Origin: Arthrobacter psychrochitiniphilus
GTDB lineage: Bacteria; Actinomycetota; Actinomycetes; Actinomycetales; Micrococcaceae
Direction of reading: 5' to 3'
Assembly: GCF_003185915.1 (NCBI RefSeq)
Contig: NZ_QHLZ01000002.1
Coordinates: 248,001 to 312,000, forward strand
DNA length: 64,000 nt
Under the pieces are notes generated by a model. The model made no database searches and was not told the DNA's origin. It saw nothing but the letters and a program-made list of their open reading frames with translations. Shown here one piece after another: positions 62,598-64,000 of this stretch. The position numbers and the translations under genes were made by a program. Numbering within the stretch: position 1 is the stretch's first letter; each line of letters starts with the position of its first letter.

Positions 62598-62834
62598 ATG
62601 AGCACTAAGAAAAGCGACTGGCTAGATATTCTGGTCAATTTTGCCAGTTTTGCGGCCATGATCCTGGTCCTCACCTTTGCCCGTTTTGGGCTGCCCCTGA
62701 AGATCGTGCTGGCGTTCGCCGTGTCCTTGGCCATTACGGGCGGCTGGTCGTACTACAAACGCAAGCTCCGCCGCCGCCCGTCAAACCTCAAACGCTTGCA
62801 CGTGTACAGCGAGAAAAGCGTGGACGAAAAATAG
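62598..62834 (+). CDS. Small membrane protein, DUF4229-like
   Basis: A 78-residue protein with two helices (ILVNFASFAAMILVLTFARF; LKIVLAFAVSLAITGGWSY) and a basic tail (KRKLRRRPSN). It resembles DUF4229-type small membrane proteins. Its stop overlaps the GTG of the HutD gene by one base, so the two are translated together. Confidence 0.7.
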   Translation: MSTKKSDWLDILVNFASFAAMILVLTFARFGLPLKIVLAFAVSLAITGGWSYYKRKLRRRPSNLKRLHVYSEKSVDEK

Positions 62835-63439
62835 TGGAGATCATTCGCTACGCCTCCCTCAAGGCTGCCCCGTGGGCCAATGGCGGCGGAATCACCCGGC
62901 AAATCGCGGCAGGCGCCGGCACCGGCGCAGAGTGGGATTGGCGCCTGAGTTTGGCCGAGGTATCCAAGGCTGGCCCGTTTTCGCCGCTGCCCGGCATTGA
63001 CCGGATCATCACCGTTGTGGAAGGTGAGCTCATCGCGCTAAGCGTGGACGGCGTTGAGCAGGCTCTGGAAAAATTCCGCCCCTTCCGCTTTTCCGGCGAC
63101 GCTGACACGTCCGCCACACTGCCCACGGGCGCGCTGAAGGATCTGAACCTCATGACCCGCCGCGGCGCGTTCAAGGGCTATGCGGCCATCATCGAGTTGT
63201 CCAAGAAGCGCCCGCATCCCGTCTTCGCAGACCAGTTTGCGGTGCTGTTGCAGGGCTCGGCCACGGTTTCACCCGGTTCCACAAATTCCCAGCCTGCCTC
63301 GGACGACGCCGAAGCCTCCACCCCTGCGCCCGTCACCGAGGCGCTGGGCAAGTTCGACACCGTGGTTGGCTCCGAGGATGCCCCGGAGATTTCCGGCCGC
63401 GGCTTCCTGGCCGTGCTGAGCATCGACCCGGCAATCTAG
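62834..63439 (+). CDS. HutD/Ves family protein
   Basis: A 201-residue cupin-like protein of the HutD/Ves family, with APWANGGGITRQIA, WDWRLSLAEVSKAGPFSPLP and FRFSGDADTSATLPTGALKD, then LMTRRG. HutD is thought to aid histidine use, possibly by sensing a metabolite; no hut genes are near. Compared with the family, a Ser/Pro/Ala-rich insertion (about 155-175) interrupts the last part. The GTG start overlaps the upstream stop. Confidence 0.88.
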   Translation: MEIIRYASLKAAPWANGGGITRQIAAGAGTGAEWDWRLSLAEVSKAGPFSPLPGIDRIITVVEGELIALSVDGVEQALEKFRPFRFSGDADTSATLPTGALKDLNLMTRRGAFKGYAAIIELSKKRPHPVFADQFAVLLQGSATVSPGSTNSQPASDDAEASTPAPVTEALGKFDTVVGSEDAPEISGRGFLAVLSIDPAI

Positions 63440-63576
63440 CACCAGCCGCTAAAACTGTTCGGGTTCCTTGCCCCACTCAACCCTGACCCCTCCGGCCTCG
63501 GTATGATCAATGCTTGTCCTGATCTCGGCCGGGGCGGCCCATGGGCAAAAACCCGCCTGCCGTGCACAATAAGCAC

Positions 63577-63621
63577 ATGAACCCGCGATTTTTGCGCGCC
63601 ACCTGCCAGGCCCTGCCATGA
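63577..63621 (+). CDS. Possible 14-codon leader peptide before the antiporter gene
   Basis: MNPRFLRATCQALP ends with a TGA that overlaps the next ATG (ATGA). The following gene has no ribosome-binding site of its own. Coupled translation is possible, but the ORF itself has no clear site, so this may be chance. Confidence 0.2.
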   Translation: MNPRFLRATCQALP

Positions 63622-64000
63622 CATTGCCCCTTCTGGCCATGATCTGTGCGGTGGCCTTGCTGGGACCACTGTTGGCCTTGCCGCGAAAATGGCACATCCC
63701 TGTGGTCATTGGTGAGCTGCTTGCCGGCATTCTTATAGGCCGAACGGGCCTGAACCTTGTGGTTCCGAGCGATTCCACCTTCACCTTCCTTGCCGACATA
63801 GGATTTGCGTTGATCATGTTTGTGGCCGGTTCCCACGTGCCCATCCGAGACAAACAAATTCGGTCGGCGCTTGGCAGCGGTGCCGTGGCTCTCGTGGTGG
63901 TGGCGGTGGCCGCGGCCGCCGTGGGCATCGGGCTTGCAGCCGTCTTCGGCAACGGCCATGCCCCGCTTTATGCTGTGCTGCTGACCTCATCCTCCGCAGC
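63618..64000 (+). CDS. Cation:proton antiporter (CPA2 type), 5' part
   Basis: The frame runs off the right edge after about 127 residues. The visible part has three to four hydrophobic helices: MTLPLLAMICAVALLGPLLA, IPVVIGELLAGILIGRTGLN, the ADIGFALIMFVAGSHVPIRD segment and a long Ala/Val-rich helix. The pattern PVVIGELLAGILIG-(x)n-DIGFALIMFVAG is typical of Na+/H+ exchanger-like CPA2 proteins. No in-frame start exists upstream before a stop at 63570. Confidence 0.85.
   Translation, partial: MTLPLLAMICAVALLGPLLALPRKWHIPVVIGELLAGILIGRTGLNLVVPSDSTFTFLADIGFALIMFVAGSHVPIRDKQIRSALGSGAVALVVVAVAAAAVGIGLAAVFGNGHAPLYAVLLTSSSA

Overview
The window is chromosomal DNA of a moderately high-GC actinobacterium, most likely Micrococcaceae close to Arthrobacter. 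The evidence is a chain of actinobacterial families: the helicase/secretion-neighbourhood Tad cluster, a MarP-like protease, GlxR-type Crp, DUF4244, DUF3073, DUF4177, a PF06089-type asparaginase, a mycothiol-dependent-type DinB-fold protein, LAxTG sortase signals, and ClpB under a HAIR/HspR-type operator. No prophage, CRISPR array, intact insertion sequence or rRNA was seen. One tRNA (Pro, CGG) is present.

Layout. 1-7.5 kb: the 3' part of a DEAH helicase faces the Tad-like pilus/secretion genes cpaE-tadA-tadB-tadC-DUF4244-tadE-tadE-like on the minus strand. 7.5-14.7 kb: a stand-alone family A DNA polymerase, CoA-type Nudix hydrolase, endonuclease III, an Ala/Pro-rich membrane protein and acetyl-CoA synthetase. 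14.8-21.3 kb: an alpha-galactoside uptake operon (binding lipoprotein, two permeases, DeoR regulator, GH36 alpha-galactosidase) with a GlxR/Crp-like operator in front and no ATPase gene. 21.3-30.4 kb: aroQ, MarP-like protease, GlxR-type regulator, a Nudix-RidA-DUF4177 operon, a class A PBP, a metallophosphoesterase, a META-domain lipoprotein, tRNA-Pro and a PhnA-like protein. 30.4-34 kb: a large DUF6541-like membrane protein and an XRE-TPR regulator.

34-47.6 kb: purine genes purC-purD (minus) and purF-purM (plus) flank an exported-protein island. The island holds a broken cell-wall metallophosphatase, an LAxTG-anchored S1 protease, and a lipoprotein that looks like a free-standing protease prodomain. 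The conserved asparaginase, SCP-like and small membrane genes follow. 47.7-53.8 kb: DUF3073, a proline-rich septum-formation-type membrane protein, ClpB, and a divergent MerR/TipA-type regulator with a MerR-type promoter that predicts a leaderless mRNA. 53.8-64 kb: a GNAT gene killed by two in-frame stops, a DinB-fold protein, another GNAT, menG/ubiE, a DUF4031-HD fusion, ASCH and cold-shock-like proteins, a pentapeptide-repeat protein, a sialidase without a signal peptide, a PspA-like pair, YccF, HutD/Ves and the start of a cation:proton antiporter.

The points most worth following are the lipid-anchored prodomain-like protein beside the S1 protease, two fresh pseudogenes whose lesions can be read base by base, a near-identical 18-bp palindrome at two unlinked loci, and the regulatory DNA between clpB and the TipA-like gene.
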